Position numbers and translations under genes: made by a program. Positions 10,425 to 20,590 of a DNA stretch of 64,000 bases are shown piece after piece (the stretch's first letter is position 1; every line of letters starts with the position of its first letter). The notes below the pieces were generated by a model, which searched no databases, was not told where the DNA came from, and worked only from the letters and a program-made list of their open reading frames with translations. The stretch comes from Nitrosospira sp. Is2 (GTDB lineage: Bacteria > Pseudomonadota > Gammaproteobacteria > Burkholderiales > Nitrosomonadaceae), in NCBI RefSeq assembly GCF_033095785.1, contig NZ_CP137134.1, positions 3,162,001-3,226,000 on the forward strand. Reading direction: 5' to 3'.

Positions 10425-10574
10425 TTACTTAAGAATTACGGTAGGATTTGTTTCGAGTAACATTGATGGAAATACCTTTTGCGCGATTCTTACTTTGCCC
10501 ACGTCCGCGAGTACAGCCTCGTTAATTTCTTTCCATGTGGCTTTGTTCCAGCCGACTTCAGTTGAATTGCTCAT
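10425..10574 (-). CDS. Small 49-aa protein within the Tc operon, possibly a truncated remnant
   Basis: A short frame with GGAG six bases before its ATG; an upstream in-frame ATG at 10586 would add four residues. The peptide has a well-formed amphipathic start (WNKATWKEINEAVLADV, then KVRIAQKVFP) and ends abruptly after NPTVILK. The composition looks like the first helix and arm of a longer conserved protein rather than a complete domain. I have a faint impression of the start of HK97-fold capsid or encapsulin-like proteins, but this is only an impression. It sits between the TcB-TcC gene and the TcA gene in the same direction, with 149 bases to the TcA start and no recognisable continuation in any frame. 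It may be a decayed gene or a real small protein. Confidence 0.4.
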   Translation of the reverse strand: MSNSTEVGWNKATWKEINEAVLADVGKVRIAQKVFPSMLLETNPTVILK

Positions 10575-10709
10575 GGACTTCTCCATGAGAGGGTTTGTTG
10601 TTTAAAATTCTTGCTTTTTCCTGTTGTTTCTATAGCCTTCCTGCGGACAATTTCGATTACGCTTGATACATAGATCGAGGCGGTTCACCTAGACTTATAG
10701 CCTGTAGGT

Positions 10710-13700
10710 TCATGGTGCGAAAGGTCGCCAGCCGAACACATCCAATTTTTCAATTATTTCGATATCATCCGCCGATGACCCGAAAGTCGTCTCGACTATG
10801 GCCTTTCCGACCGCTCGGTGCACTGGGTCTGGAATGACTTCTTCGGCTAAAAAGGTACCAACCCCTATTCCTAAGCCAAGGCCAACGGCTCCTGCGGCTA
10901 CCCACGGACCTGCGACAGGGATTTTTGCCACAACTCCGACGACCGCAGCACCCACAACTGCGTTCTTAACTATCTCACCCCGCTCCTCGTTGCTTTTCGC
11001 CTTCGCAAGATCATATGCAAGCAGGGCGATGCCAACGCCGCCCGCCGCCTTGCCGAGAAAACTTCCGCTTCCCCTAGTACTTCCCCTGAGTGCAAATCCA
11101 CCCTGCTTAGCTCTCGCGCGCGCACGGAACGTAGCTCCCGTTTTCGATCCGGACGGCTTTGGCGCTACGGGCTTGGGCGGAGGCGGTGCGCCTTTCTTCC
11201 GCGCCTTTAGCAAAGCCTTTGCATGAGCTCTCGCCGCTTTTGCTTCTGGTGTCTGCCAAGGGCTGCGCTGTTTTGGTGCTCCCGCTTCTTCAGCATTCTT
11301 TCTCGCTTCTATTAATTTTTTATGTTCCTGTTCGCTGGGTCGTGCGAAGGTTTTTGGATCAGTTTCCTCGTATGCATTTTTGCCGGCTGCTTGTGCTCTT
11401 TTATTGCGTGCTGTCTGCTCCATTCTTTCCTTACCAGATCTTACAAGGTTTGGGCGTTCGAATTCGGGAGTGCCCGTTTGTTTCGTTCCAGGCATTGAAA
11501 CCCCAAGGGCTTCTTCATGTGAAATATGATAATCGCTTGCAGACCTGCCAAATTTTCTCATCATGCGCGCGCGATTTTCCTTCGCAATGTTCCCCATTTC
11601 TTTGTCATACCCGCGGTTATCTTTACTAGCATCGATTGGTGGGGCCGTGATAGGAACCTCCAAAACAATGTCGGGCTCTGCTGGAGCATTCACGCTGGGG
11701 CTCTTAGACGATCCCTCTTGCCAAATATCGTGTTTATCGACCGGCGCAAGACCATCTGGATCTATAAGACAAACCGGTGACCCCGCGGAGTATTCATACG
11801 AATTCATTCCGCCAGCAATTCCTGCCGGATCAGCGGCTATCCACCTTCCTAACCACCCGGCGTAATATCTAGCCCCATGATAGCTAAGCGACGTTTCCTC
11901 ATCCCGTTCCTTGCCAGTATATTGATACCGCTTCGGCGTATCGGTTTGATTACGTGCAGCCTGATACGCGGTCGTGCCATAAGGATGATATTCCTCATAG
12001 GAAATTACCTGAGCCTGATTGGTCAACTCCAGCATCGCCGAGCCTAGATGATTGCCAAGCTGAAACCGAATGAGTTGCGGCAGTGCTGGATCACTACCAA
12101 TTAGCCGAGTCCTTGTTTCTATCAGCGCGACGCGCTGCTCGTCATCCATCACGTGCAATGTCTCGCGCTCAAGTGTGACGGACTGTCCACTGTACTTGCG
12201 GTACACTTCAAACTCACCTAGATAAATACGCTCGTCTTTTGGCGTGTCGTTTTGCGTTTCGGTCACCTTGCGCACTCGCTGACCAGTCCCATCATAGACG
12301 TAGTACGTCTTCTCCCCGGTGCCGTTGTTTACAACCTGTTGTTGCGACGTAAGCAGTTGATCATTGAAGTCCCAGTCCATTTTTGGCAGGTGCGGCATGG
12401 CCGTCATGTTGCCGTGGTCGTCGTAGGTATACTTCGCGCTATAGCCCGGCGCGGCCGCGTAGAACGACAGCTTAGCCTCGGCCGGTGATCGGGTTGCGAG
12501 CAGCCGGTTGCTGTCAAGAGCGTACTGATACCAGCGTGACCAGCGTTCCGTTCCACCGCCGTTATGATGCAACCCCAGGATGTTGCCTACCGGGTCGTAT
12601 TCGTAGTCCTCGCGATATCGCTGGAGGGCTTCGGGGCTATTTGGAAAGGGTATGCCAATAATGGGGTCGAAATTTTTGGCATTGCGCTGCACATTATTCT
12701 GAACCGCATGCTCCCGGCCCTCAGCGTGGATTAAACGGTAAAGGGCGTCATAGATATAGGCATTGCTGGCATCTACGCGCGAATTCTCAAAGAATACCGT
12801 TTGCTGGGCCGCGTCGCGGATTTCAATAATATTTCCAATCGGATCGTAGGTGTAGGAAAGGTCCTGCAGCGTACGCTTGTCGGCTTCGGGATATATCGGC
12901 CGGGCGGTGAACAGCCGAATCAGACGAAATTTTTCCTTATCATAGGTGTACTCTGAGACGATAGGATGGCCTGCCCCGTTGTATTCGATGCGCCTGCGTT
13001 GACCCTTGGCGTCGTAGTCGATGTTTGTGACGGCCTTAAGATTTGAGGTAGCAGGGTTCAGCAACTCGGTTGGTTCCGCCTCTTGTTCAAGCCAGACGTC
13101 CACCCGTTCGAGCAGGTTCGCCTCATTGTAGCCCGGGCGGATTACGTTGAATTTGACGTCCGGTTGGTCACTATGAGGGACAATCAGTTGAATCGGGCGA
13201 TTTAAGGCATCGTAACGGATGCTGCTAGCGAAAATTTCTTCCTCCAGAGCCGGAGTTTGCGACCAGTCGGGCGTACTCTTGTAATCCTTGGCCAACTGAC
13301 GTGTGCTCCGCAGGGGATTACCTTTGAAATCGAACGCTTCATCACCGCCGGTAACCGGCTTGCGGCCGGCGCTGATAAGAACGCCCGCGGTGTCGTAATG
13401 TTGGTACGGCTTGCCGCGCAAATTGAGTTTGTTTGCATCGCCCAAGCCGTTTGTAGGCGTATCGCCATAAATCACCTTCTCGAACTGGATCACGCGGCCT
13501 GGATTTAAGGGATCGGCCCCCTTTACGAATGAACTTATCGGGCGGTGCAGGGCATCGTAATTGGTACGAAAAGCGTGGCCTCGACTGTCCCAGGCTAGCA
13601 GAGGCTTACCAGCAGCATCATTTAGCATCCACCGATCACCGGCATCCATGCTGTGCTGGAACAGCAGGTTTCCGGCGATGTCGTAACAAGGGACAAAGCC

Positions 13701-16700
13701 TGCTAAAGGATCGTCGGGTTGGTTGTTCTGCACGGGGGGTGCAACGTATTGCATGACGAGATTATTGCGGGCGTCCCGAATCCACAGCGGCTTGCCCTCG
13801 GCATCTAGTCTAGTAAAAGTGATATATTTCTCATCCTTCAATATCTCAGTGGCGTCCTTTACACGATTGTGAGCGATGACGATCACATCACGGCCAAGGC
13901 TATCGAGTATCGTTAGTGAGGGGGTATTGCCGTGTGCCTCAACTGCCTTTGCGGCACTGACATTTTCTGGCGTGTTAAACTCTGCAAATCGTGAATTCGA
14001 CGGATCCATGCGGCGCTTATACCAATCGCTGCGTTGGGGAGAGTGCGGATCAAACGCGGTATCGTTGGGGTCGTAGGTTTGGACGTGCCAAGGAGAGAAG
14101 TCGACGCGACTAAAGCTTCCGTCGGGCATTTCGTTACGCATCGTGCGCCCGAGAGCGTCATAGTAGATGATTTGAGTTACGCCTTCTTCCTCGGATTTTT
14201 CAAATCTATGTTCTGACGAACTGAAATACGGCTCGTACTGTTTTACCGGTTTGCCCTTATTGTTAAAAATGGCCTTGCCGCTGGCGACCCAGCGCATGGG
14301 CTGCCCGTCTTTTTCAGGTTCCGCCTGGACTTTCTTTACCACCACGCCGCCCATGCCATCCGAGTACTCGAAACTCGCTTGCAGTGGACTTTGTTCCCCT
14401 GGCCCAAGCTGGGCCACATGTTGTTCGCGTGCAATAGCACACGCGCAGGCCGGGTGCCGACCCCATCGAGTTACGGAAGTGCCGTCTGGAAGTTTTTCCT
14501 CTACCTCCCCGAAGTAATAGATAAGGCGAGAGGTCGCATTGCCTAGAAACCTCCGGGCCTGGGCTTCGTCGTACGGTTTTACTTCAACAAAAAACTTTTC
14601 GAGCTCTTCCTGCTTCGGATTGGCCAAGGCATCGTCAAATCCCCAGAGGTTATCTCCTTCGTCACCTTTGCCTTTCAGTACCATTGCAGCGGGCAATCCC
14701 AGCACATCGAAGAATACCTCGGACAGGTTATCGTTGATATCCTTCATTTCACGTGGTGCCAGCACACGAAAGTCGAAGTGCGTAACATGCGTAGTGTTGG
14801 TCATCGCGTCGGTGGTGGACGCTATGAACAGGTCGCGGGCGTCATATTCCAGCGTGGTCGTGTTTTCGAAAGAATCGGTATATCGCTCCGGCAGGTAGAA
14901 GTGGTGCGCGGCATCCGGAGCGAAACCGGCTGTGCCAGAGCGAATCCAGTACTGTCCGGCCAAATTAAAAAGCGGTACATCGGGTGGTATCGCTTGAAAT
15001 CGATTAATGAGATCGGGGCCACTGAGGTAACCACTGACTTTTGCATCCCGAAGTATGTCTCGTGCTGTCTTGGCGCTATTAATAACGTCATCAAGCTTGT
15101 TTTTCCCCGTTGAGTCCCTGAATATGGCATCGAGCAACGTATCGTTGAGAGCCAGTTTGTATGCTTCGTAAGTCAGGCCCAAACGGCCGAGTTGGCGGAA
15201 TGGCAGGGGATCGACGAGGTTTTCGTTAAAAAACAGCGTTCGCGCGTGTTCGATTATGCGTTTTTGAAAAGCGCTGCGATCGGGAATCGTTTCGTAGGAA
15301 ATATCTTCCACTGAAAGAGGCTCAGCCTCCGTTGTACTGGGCACATAAAACGCGCTCAGTCGTAGCCTTCGCAGTTCCTCTAGCCTTAAGTAACCAGTGA
15401 CAGCCGAATCGGGAATGATCAATTCGAAGCTCATCTGCTCGCAAGGCAGCCGCAAGCGATAATTGTCCAGTTTTACGCTCTCATCGTCCGAAACGAAATC
15501 TGCCGTGAACCGGGTCTCGGTGTAGGTCAAGTGCCGCTCCAGTTGTACCTCGTGGATACGCCGTAGACCGTCAATACCTAGGCTCTCATCCATGAATTTT
15601 CCGCGACGAGGATAAACCGCGGCCACCGATTGCAGGAGGTTGCCGTACTCGTCGTACTGAAGGTTCAGGGTGTGGGCAATACGCGGGTCTGGCTCCGGTT
15701 TATCCGGCTTGAGATCCAGCTCATACTGGTAGGTGATGGCTTCACTCTCGGTTACCAGAAACACAGCATGTGGATTGATCCCTTGACCTTGCAAAAGACG
15801 AATGTGGCAATTGTGATAGGCAGTGGAGAATAATTTGACGGGGCGATGTTCGCCATCTTTCAACGCTCGTACGTCCAGTTCACACACTTCCTGGCGCAGT
15901 GTCATGCCCTTGCAAGCACGCAAGGCTTCCCGCCATTCGTCGGCACTTAAATCATCCGCCGCGAGGTCAGGCTCCGGCAGAGGATTTTCTCCGAAACCGC
16001 CCAGCAAATTGGCGTCGCCCCGTCGTATCTGCTCGAACCAGTTAGGGAAATACTCGTCTTCGAAAAGCGATAGGATGTGAGGGCGATCTCGCAATACCCC
16101 TGTGTGGTACCAGGTCACGGTTTTAACAGGCGGCTGATATAGCCGTCTATCTTGAGTGATATAGGGGCTTGCGGTATTTGCTGACTCAAAGATTCCGTAG
16201 TCTTCTACGTCGATTTGTTCGACTCGGCCAAAGCCACGGAACTCGCGCTCCCGCCCATCAAAATAGCCGTGGTGGTAGGAATAGGTCGTAGAGAACGAAG
16301 TCTGCCGCCAGTTGTCAGTTACCGTCACTTTTTCCACACAATGCACGGGGAAAGGCAGTTTTGTTATCCAAGGTTTTCCGGCCTGCTTGTCTGCAAGATA
16401 AAATTGCGTTGAAGGCGCGTAGGAGATTCTGGTTTCCGCACCGAGGTTGTTCGCCGTCTTCATCAGCAAATGCGGTTTTTGTCCACCCATCAAGTCGATA
16501 TATCGCATGGGACTACGCGTATCACCAGGCAGTGGCGATGACCACATCAGGCACGCGGTACCGTTACCAAGCAGGTCCACGGCGCTAACAGACGACAAGT
16601 CGTCGACGCGCGGAAAGGAACTAATGGTGCGCAGTTCGCTCCACGCGTTGCCGGACTGATTGAAGTACAGATGGGCGCCCTTGCTACCCAAATAAACCAT

Positions 16701-18719
16701 GTCGACTACGCCAGAACCATCTATATCTGCTAGACGAATGCGTTTCTGGTTGAATTGATCGGGTGCCTCAAACCAGGGAGAGTTGTCCATAGTGACCTTG
16801 CGGCCAAAACGAGCATAGCCAAGATTGGGCCAATAACACACTTCGCCATTGCGAATACGGACTAGGTCGGTAAGGCCATCGCCGGACATATCCGCCAAGT
16901 AGACGGACTGCGTGCCATCAGCAAAAACGAGTCGCGGGCCTTGTTCCTCATCGATAGCTTGGCGCACCTTTTCGCCTGGCCCAAACCCCGCCTCCGCCAG
17001 GGACGGGTACCAGGCGAATGCTTCATCCTCGGTTATCAGGATATCGGCGTGACCGTCTCCCGTAAGATCGATAAATTTGAGATTAGGGTCGTTCCACGCA
17101 AGGTTAGGCAATGAGGTAAACGAGGTAAAGGTTTCCCAATCATTATTTGTCGTGCGTTCAAAGAAGCCGGGAAGGGGGCCGTCAAATTCGACGACATCGA
17201 GTTGACCGTCGCCAGCCAGATCTAATAGCTGCTGGCCGCTGCTCAGCCTTGCTGGAGCAGGCATGGTGGCGACTGTTTCAAGCGGAGAGAAGCGCGCAAC
17301 CGTTATCTTCTTTCCATCTTGGTCGATCACCGGCAGCGCGCTCTGGTTGCGTTTATAAAACCAAGCACCAGCTTGCTCCGTAAGAATGCCCGATAAACCC
17401 TCTCCGTCAAGATCTATTAACTGATAAGTATTACCGTCCAATCCTTCCGGCAGGTTTTCAACACTCGATGCATCGACTTCACGAACCGTCTCATCAATGA
17501 CCGCTGCGCTGTACTCGAAATCTACAGGCGGAAGGGCTTTCTGTAGATACTGCCCATTGATGAGCTTGTAACCTGATTGAGTTACACGGGTAATGAAGGA
17601 CGCGTTGTCGTCTTCACGATATGAAAAATGTGTAGCTCGAACCAGATAATCTGAAACCGCAAGTTCTTCCTTAAAATGATGAAACATAAGTACGCGCCGG
17701 CAAAGGCGGTAGGTGCGGACTTCGAAACAAGAACGATAGGATGAGAACGGGTCCCGACGAATATTCCAATCGTGCTGATCATCAGTATAAAAAACCTGTT
17801 TTATATCCCCATTCGCCGCTTCCTCATAATGTTCACCGTAATCGAAAACCACTTCGAACATCCAGTCCGTACGCTTTGATAAATCCTCATCACCCTTGCG
17901 AGGCAACACGTTTCCGTACTTGATTCGCTTTATATACCGGTTGGCGCTTCTGCCCTGATCTTCCCGGTTTGCTTCCTGTGCGCTAAATTTTTCCACTCCC
18001 TGCGAGTTTTCTTTTTTGTATTCATAGCGGATAGCGTTGCCCCTATCGTCATAGCTCTCACATATTAGCCAGCTAAAGATGCGTGTGGGGTCAATTGGGT
18101 CTGCAATACGACTTTCTTCAGTCTTGCCATACCAGGTCGTGACATTCTCCCTTGAGATGGAGCGCCAGAAGGTGTCTTTCCGATCGGCGTCATTGGTCCA
18201 CCGTTCGATACGTGCAAAGAGGCCTTCAACCCGAGGACGATATCGCTTGATTCGATAGGTCGCACCGTCGACTTTTCGCGGATTTAATCTCTCCGGCCCC
18301 CACTGCCCCGGTGCGGATTCGACCAGAACAGGAACCAGGTCCTCCGCACCTGAGAGAATGAAGACATCCGATTCCTGTTCATCCCCGTCGCCGTATTGCG
18401 GGAGCCCTTTGTCGGTTTTTCGAGTAATGGAAGGGCTTGAAAGACCCCAGCCTAAGCCGAACGGTCCGTTGCCAGCGCCAGAATCATAGGAAAGCGAGAG
18501 TTGAGGTCCGAAGCCCGACCGGCCCGGAGAGGTGGCGATCGGCACAGACATCGTCCCAGTTCCGGTCACCGGATTCGACGCAAATTTCTCGCCAATGCCA
18601 CGGATGGCGCCGCCACCTTTGGGAAGCGATATGGTTGGCGCCGAAACTTTATCCTTATCTTGCTCTTGGGGAGAAGATGGGAATTCAGCGGCTTTCTTGT
18701 TGGTAAAATCGGAACCCAT
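10710..18719 (-). CDS. Fused Tc toxin TcB-TcC (SpvB / Rhs-repeat) protein with unrecognised C-terminal effector region
   Basis: A 2669-aa protein. Residues 33-130 are a typical SpvB start (GTGTMSVPIATSPGRSGFGP, then LSYDSGAGNGPFGLGW). FG-GAP/VCBS-like segments follow near residues 440, 553, 610 and 666 (DLTGDGHADILI, DMSGDGLTDLV, DIDGSGVVDMV), then TcB middle domains. Rhs/YD repeats dominate from about 1450 to 2320. The Rhs core ends with YTGKERDEETSLSYHGARYY, GRWIAADPAG and IDPDGLAP near residue 2320, the autoproteolysis region of TcC proteins. The last 347 residues are the variable cargo: a charged Lys/Arg/Ala/Pro-rich part (2330-2545), a Gly/Ala/Val-rich hydrophobic block (about 2553-2630) and a short polar tail ending WRPFAP. 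TcB and TcC fuse into the cocoon that encloses the cargo, here as one polypeptide. It is the first gene of the leftward operon. The activity of the cargo is unknown. Confidence 0.88.
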   Translation of the reverse strand: MGSDFTNKKAAEFPSSPQEQDKDKVSAPTISLPKGGGAIRGIGEKFASNPVTGTGTMSVPIATSPGRSGFGPQLSLSYDSGAGNGPFGLGWGLSSPSITRKTDKGLPQYGDGDEQESDVFILSGAEDLVPVLVESAPGQWGPERLNPRKVDGATYRIKRYRPRVEGLFARIERWTNDADRKDTFWRSISRENVTTWYGKTEESRIADPIDPTRIFSWLICESYDDRGNAIRYEYKKENSQGVEKFSAQEANREDQGRSANRYIKRIKYGNVLPRKGDEDLSKRTDWMFEVVFDYGEHYEEAANGDIKQVFYTDDQHDWNIRRDPFSSYRSCFEVRTYRLCRRVLMFHHFKEELAVSDYLVRATHFSYREDDNASFITRVTQSGYKLINGQYLQKALPPVDFEYSAAVIDETVREVDASSVENLPEGLDGNTYQLIDLDGEGLSGILTEQAGAWFYKRNQSALPVIDQDGKKITVARFSPLETVATMPAPARLSSGQQLLDLAGDGQLDVVEFDGPLPGFFERTTNNDWETFTSFTSLPNLAWNDPNLKFIDLTGDGHADILITEDEAFAWYPSLAEAGFGPGEKVRQAIDEEQGPRLVFADGTQSVYLADMSGDGLTDLVRIRNGEVCYWPNLGYARFGRKVTMDNSPWFEAPDQFNQKRIRLADIDGSGVVDMVYLGSKGAHLYFNQSGNAWSELRTISSFPRVDDLSSVSAVDLLGNGTACLMWSSPLPGDTRSPMRYIDLMGGQKPHLLMKTANNLGAETRISYAPSTQFYLADKQAGKPWITKLPFPVHCVEKVTVTDNWRQTSFSTTYSYHHGYFDGREREFRGFGRVEQIDVEDYGIFESANTASPYITQDRRLYQPPVKTVTWYHTGVLRDRPHILSLFEDEYFPNWFEQIRRGDANLLGGFGENPLPEPDLAADDLSADEWREALRACKGMTLRQEVCELDVRALKDGEHRPVKLFSTAYHNCHIRLLQGQGINPHAVFLVTESEAITYQYELDLKPDKPEPDPRIAHTLNLQYDEYGNLLQSVAAVYPRRGKFMDESLGIDGLRRIHEVQLERHLTYTETRFTADFVSDDESVKLDNYRLRLPCEQMSFELIIPDSAVTGYLRLEELRRLRLSAFYVPSTTEAEPLSVEDISYETIPDRSAFQKRIIEHARTLFFNENLVDPLPFRQLGRLGLTYEAYKLALNDTLLDAIFRDSTGKNKLDDVINSAKTARDILRDAKVSGYLSGPDLINRFQAIPPDVPLFNLAGQYWIRSGTAGFAPDAAHHFYLPERYTDSFENTTTLEYDARDLFIASTTDAMTNTTHVTHFDFRVLAPREMKDINDNLSEVFFDVLGLPAAMVLKGKGDEGDNLWGFDDALANPKQEELEKFFVEVKPYDEAQARRFLGNATSRLIYYFGEVEEKLPDGTSVTRWGRHPACACAIAREQHVAQLGPGEQSPLQASFEYSDGMGGVVVKKVQAEPEKDGQPMRWVASGKAIFNNKGKPVKQYEPYFSSSEHRFEKSEEEGVTQIIYYDALGRTMRNEMPDGSFSRVDFSPWHVQTYDPNDTAFDPHSPQRSDWYKRRMDPSNSRFAEFNTPENVSAAKAVEAHGNTPSLTILDSLGRDVIVIAHNRVKDATEILKDEKYITFTRLDAEGKPLWIRDARNNLVMQYVAPPVQNNQPDDPLAGFVPCYDIAGNLLFQHSMDAGDRWMLNDAAGKPLLAWDSRGHAFRTNYDALHRPISSFVKGADPLNPGRVIQFEKVIYGDTPTNGLGDANKLNLRGKPYQHYDTAGVLISAGRKPVTGGDEAFDFKGNPLRSTRQLAKDYKSTPDWSQTPALEEEIFASSIRYDALNRPIQLIVPHSDQPDVKFNVIRPGYNEANLLERVDVWLEQEAEPTELLNPATSNLKAVTNIDYDAKGQRRRIEYNGAGHPIVSEYTYDKEKFRLIRLFTARPIYPEADKRTLQDLSYTYDPIGNIIEIRDAAQQTVFFENSRVDASNAYIYDALYRLIHAEGREHAVQNNVQRNAKNFDPIIGIPFPNSPEALQRYREDYEYDPVGNILGLHHNGGGTERWSRWYQYALDSNRLLATRSPAEAKLSFYAAAPGYSAKYTYDDHGNMTAMPHLPKMDWDFNDQLLTSQQQVVNNGTGEKTYYVYDGTGQRVRKVTETQNDTPKDERIYLGEFEVYRKYSGQSVTLERETLHVMDDEQRVALIETRTRLIGSDPALPQLIRFQLGNHLGSAMLELTNQAQVISYEEYHPYGTTAYQAARNQTDTPKRYQYTGKERDEETSLSYHGARYYAGWLGRWIAADPAGIAGGMNSYEYSAGSPVCLIDPDGLAPVDKHDIWQEGSSKSPSVNAPAEPDIVLEVPITAPPIDASKDNRGYDKEMGNIAKENRARMMRKFGRSASDYHISHEEALGVSMPGTKQTGTPEFERPNLVRSGKERMEQTARNKRAQAAGKNAYEETDPKTFARPSEQEHKKLIEARKNAEEAGAPKQRSPWQTPEAKAARAHAKALLKARKKGAPPPPKPVAPKPSGSKTGATFRARARAKQGGFALRGSTRGSGSFLGKAAGGVGIALLAYDLAKAKSNEERGEIVKNAVVGAAVVGVVAKIPVAGPWVAAGAVGLGLGIGVGTFLAEEVIPDPVHRAVGKAIVETTFGSSADDIEIIEKLDVFGWRPFAP

Positions 18720-19293
18720 TTGCGCCTCTAGTCGTCTGCCTGGGTTATTGGTCGGAACATCTGCTCAGGCGATTACGGAAAAAGCCCGATTTTTCTTTGT
18801 AGTCCATAAAGGAGCAAAATCAAGGATTATTTCTTGGAATGGATGGCGGTGAATTGGGCTAAACCAAAAGGTTACCGATGAGCATCAGAAAGATATATTG
18901 CCCGATGACTGACGGGGGGGACGGACCTGGGCTACCTGAGGGCCCCATACTTCAAGTATCTGGTACGCGACGTGGGTCCTTGCTTGCATTTTGGTTCCGC
19001 CCAATGCTGGCTTACATTAACGCGGGGCAAACCCTTACAATATTTGGTCAAGTTATACGGATCGGAGGTGTGCTTCTTGAAGGATAAACTCATCTCGAGT
19101 TATGGAGGCATGGTCGAGTGAATAGCGCATAGGGATTCAAACTGGATTCAAACCTTGAGGGGGTGGAGCAAGAAAGCGAAAAATGCTAGTTGTTCTATAA
19201 CTATTAAAGCCCGACGAAAAACTAGCAATCAGTTGGGAGCCCGTGGGTGGGATCCTCTTTCGAAGAGAATCAAGCTGAAGAAGTAAATTTTAT
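18720..19293. other. Divergent intergenic region between Tc operon and amylase genes
   Basis: This 574-base stretch should hold the promoters of the leftward toxin operon and the rightward amylase pair. AGAGG lies just before the toxin ATG. An eight-base inverted repeat, TGCTAGTT at 19184-19191 and AACTAGCA at 19220-19227, lies about 70-110 bases before the first amylase and could be an operator. A possible 69-codon plus-strand frame at 18878-19087 has a weak AGG before its ATG, but its sequence is not recognised and I do not call it a gene. Confidence 0.45.
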
Positions 19294-20520
19294 ATGAACG
19301 AAATGTTGCTTTTCGCCCGCAGGGTAGTTCCATTTATTATATTAGTCCTGTCTCTGGGTTTGGCATCCCAAGGCAGTCAGGGCGGAGCAATACTTCAATT
19401 AAGTCATGATCCGGACTCTCGCGCGCAATTTCCATGGAACTGGGAATTCATAAAGCAACATGTCAACCAGATACATGCGGCAGGATTTACCGCTCTCCTT
19501 ATTTCACCGCATCAGAAATCCTGTGGAATCAGCAAGGGGTATAACCCCGAGGACTTTACCAGCTTCGACAGTTCTCACGGATCGGAGCAGCAACTTGCCG
19601 ACCTGATCAACGCTGTCCACGGCGCAGGAATGCATATCTATGCCGATATGGTCATGAACCATATGTGCCGCGATAAAAATTTTACCTACAGGCGATTCGG
19701 TCCAAGTGATTTTCACCATCAAGGCGATATCTTAAACTGGAACGATGAATATCAGGTCGAGAACGGCTCATTGTTTGCACTTGAGGATCTGGCGCAGGAA
19801 ACTCCCTATGTACGGCAGGAATTGTTTGCCTATCTCGTTAAAACGAACAATATGGGATTCGATGGCTATCGCTGGGATGCAGCGAAGCACGTGCCGAAGT
19901 GGTTCTGGAAGGAACACATCGTGAATAACGTCAACGCGTGGGGCAAATTCAACTTCGGCGAAATTGTTGAGTCGGATATCGACAGGCTCCAGCTATATGT
20001 CAATACTGGCATGGCGGTGGCCGATCAGAATCTCTACACGGCAATGGCCGATAATTTCAAGCTTGGCGGCAACCTTGCCGCCCTTGATGGGGCCGGATAC
20101 GCGGGCCGCAACGGCGAAAAAGCACTTACGTTCGTGGAGAATCACGATTACGGCCCTCCCGCCAACCGGTTATTGGCTTATGCCTTTATTTCCGCCTACC
20201 CCGGGTATCCGCTCTTCTACAACGTGCTGCTGAATGATAAAGCCCTCAATAACCTTGTCTGGGTTCATGAGAATCTTGCCAAGGGTCCATACATCAACCG
20301 CTACAAAGATCAGAACACACTAATTTTCGAGCGCAGTGGGCATCTGCTTGCCGGCATCAACCAGTCTGATGCTTGGGTACGACGATGGGTGCCAACATCT
20401 TGGAGGAATACCAAGCTACATGACTACAGTTTTCATGTGGAAGATAAGTGGACCAACAATGATGGATACGTCGAAATATCGATCCCCCCCATGAGTTATG
20501 TGATGTTTGCGCCTGGCTAA
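19294..20520 (+). CDS. Secreted alpha-amylase family protein (GH13), compact form
   Basis: A 408-aa protein with a hydrophobic export signal (residues 10-26) and a minimal GH13 barrel. The four GH13 signatures are present: DMVMNH (residues 118-123), GFDGYRWD with nucleophile Asp195, the acid/base Glu223 in FGEIVE, and FVENHD with the transition-state Asp285. It should hydrolyse alpha-1,4-glucans such as starch or glycogen outside the cytoplasm. The C-terminal beta-domain is short and no carbohydrate-binding module is visible. It is followed after 70 bases by a second GH13 gene in the same direction, suggesting a two-gene unit. The ribosome site (GAAGAAG, somewhat far) is weak; an ATG at 19303 is an alternative start. 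Confidence 0.87.
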   Translation: MNEMLLFARRVVPFIILVLSLGLASQGSQGGAILQLSHDPDSRAQFPWNWEFIKQHVNQIHAAGFTALLISPHQKSCGISKGYNPEDFTSFDSSHGSEQQLADLINAVHGAGMHIYADMVMNHMCRDKNFTYRRFGPSDFHHQGDILNWNDEYQVENGSLFALEDLAQETPYVRQELFAYLVKTNNMGFDGYRWDAAKHVPKWFWKEHIVNNVNAWGKFNFGEIVESDIDRLQLYVNTGMAVADQNLYTAMADNFKLGGNLAALDGAGYAGRNGEKALTFVENHDYGPPANRLLAYAFISAYPGYPLFYNVLLNDKALNNLVWVHENLAKGPYINRYKDQNTLIFERSGHLLAGINQSDAWVRRWVPTSWRNTKLHDYSFHVEDKWTNNDGYVEISIPPMSYVMFAPG

Positions 20521-20590
20521 CATCCAACGATTTTTTGCTAGCGCCTCAGCTTACTGAGACGGTCGAGACGTTGTTCCGCAAGGAGGAAGT

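Noticed and set aside
18878..19087. 69-codon plus-strand frame before the amylases
   Set aside because: Weak ribosome site and no recognisable sequence; kept only as a note in the intergenic entry.
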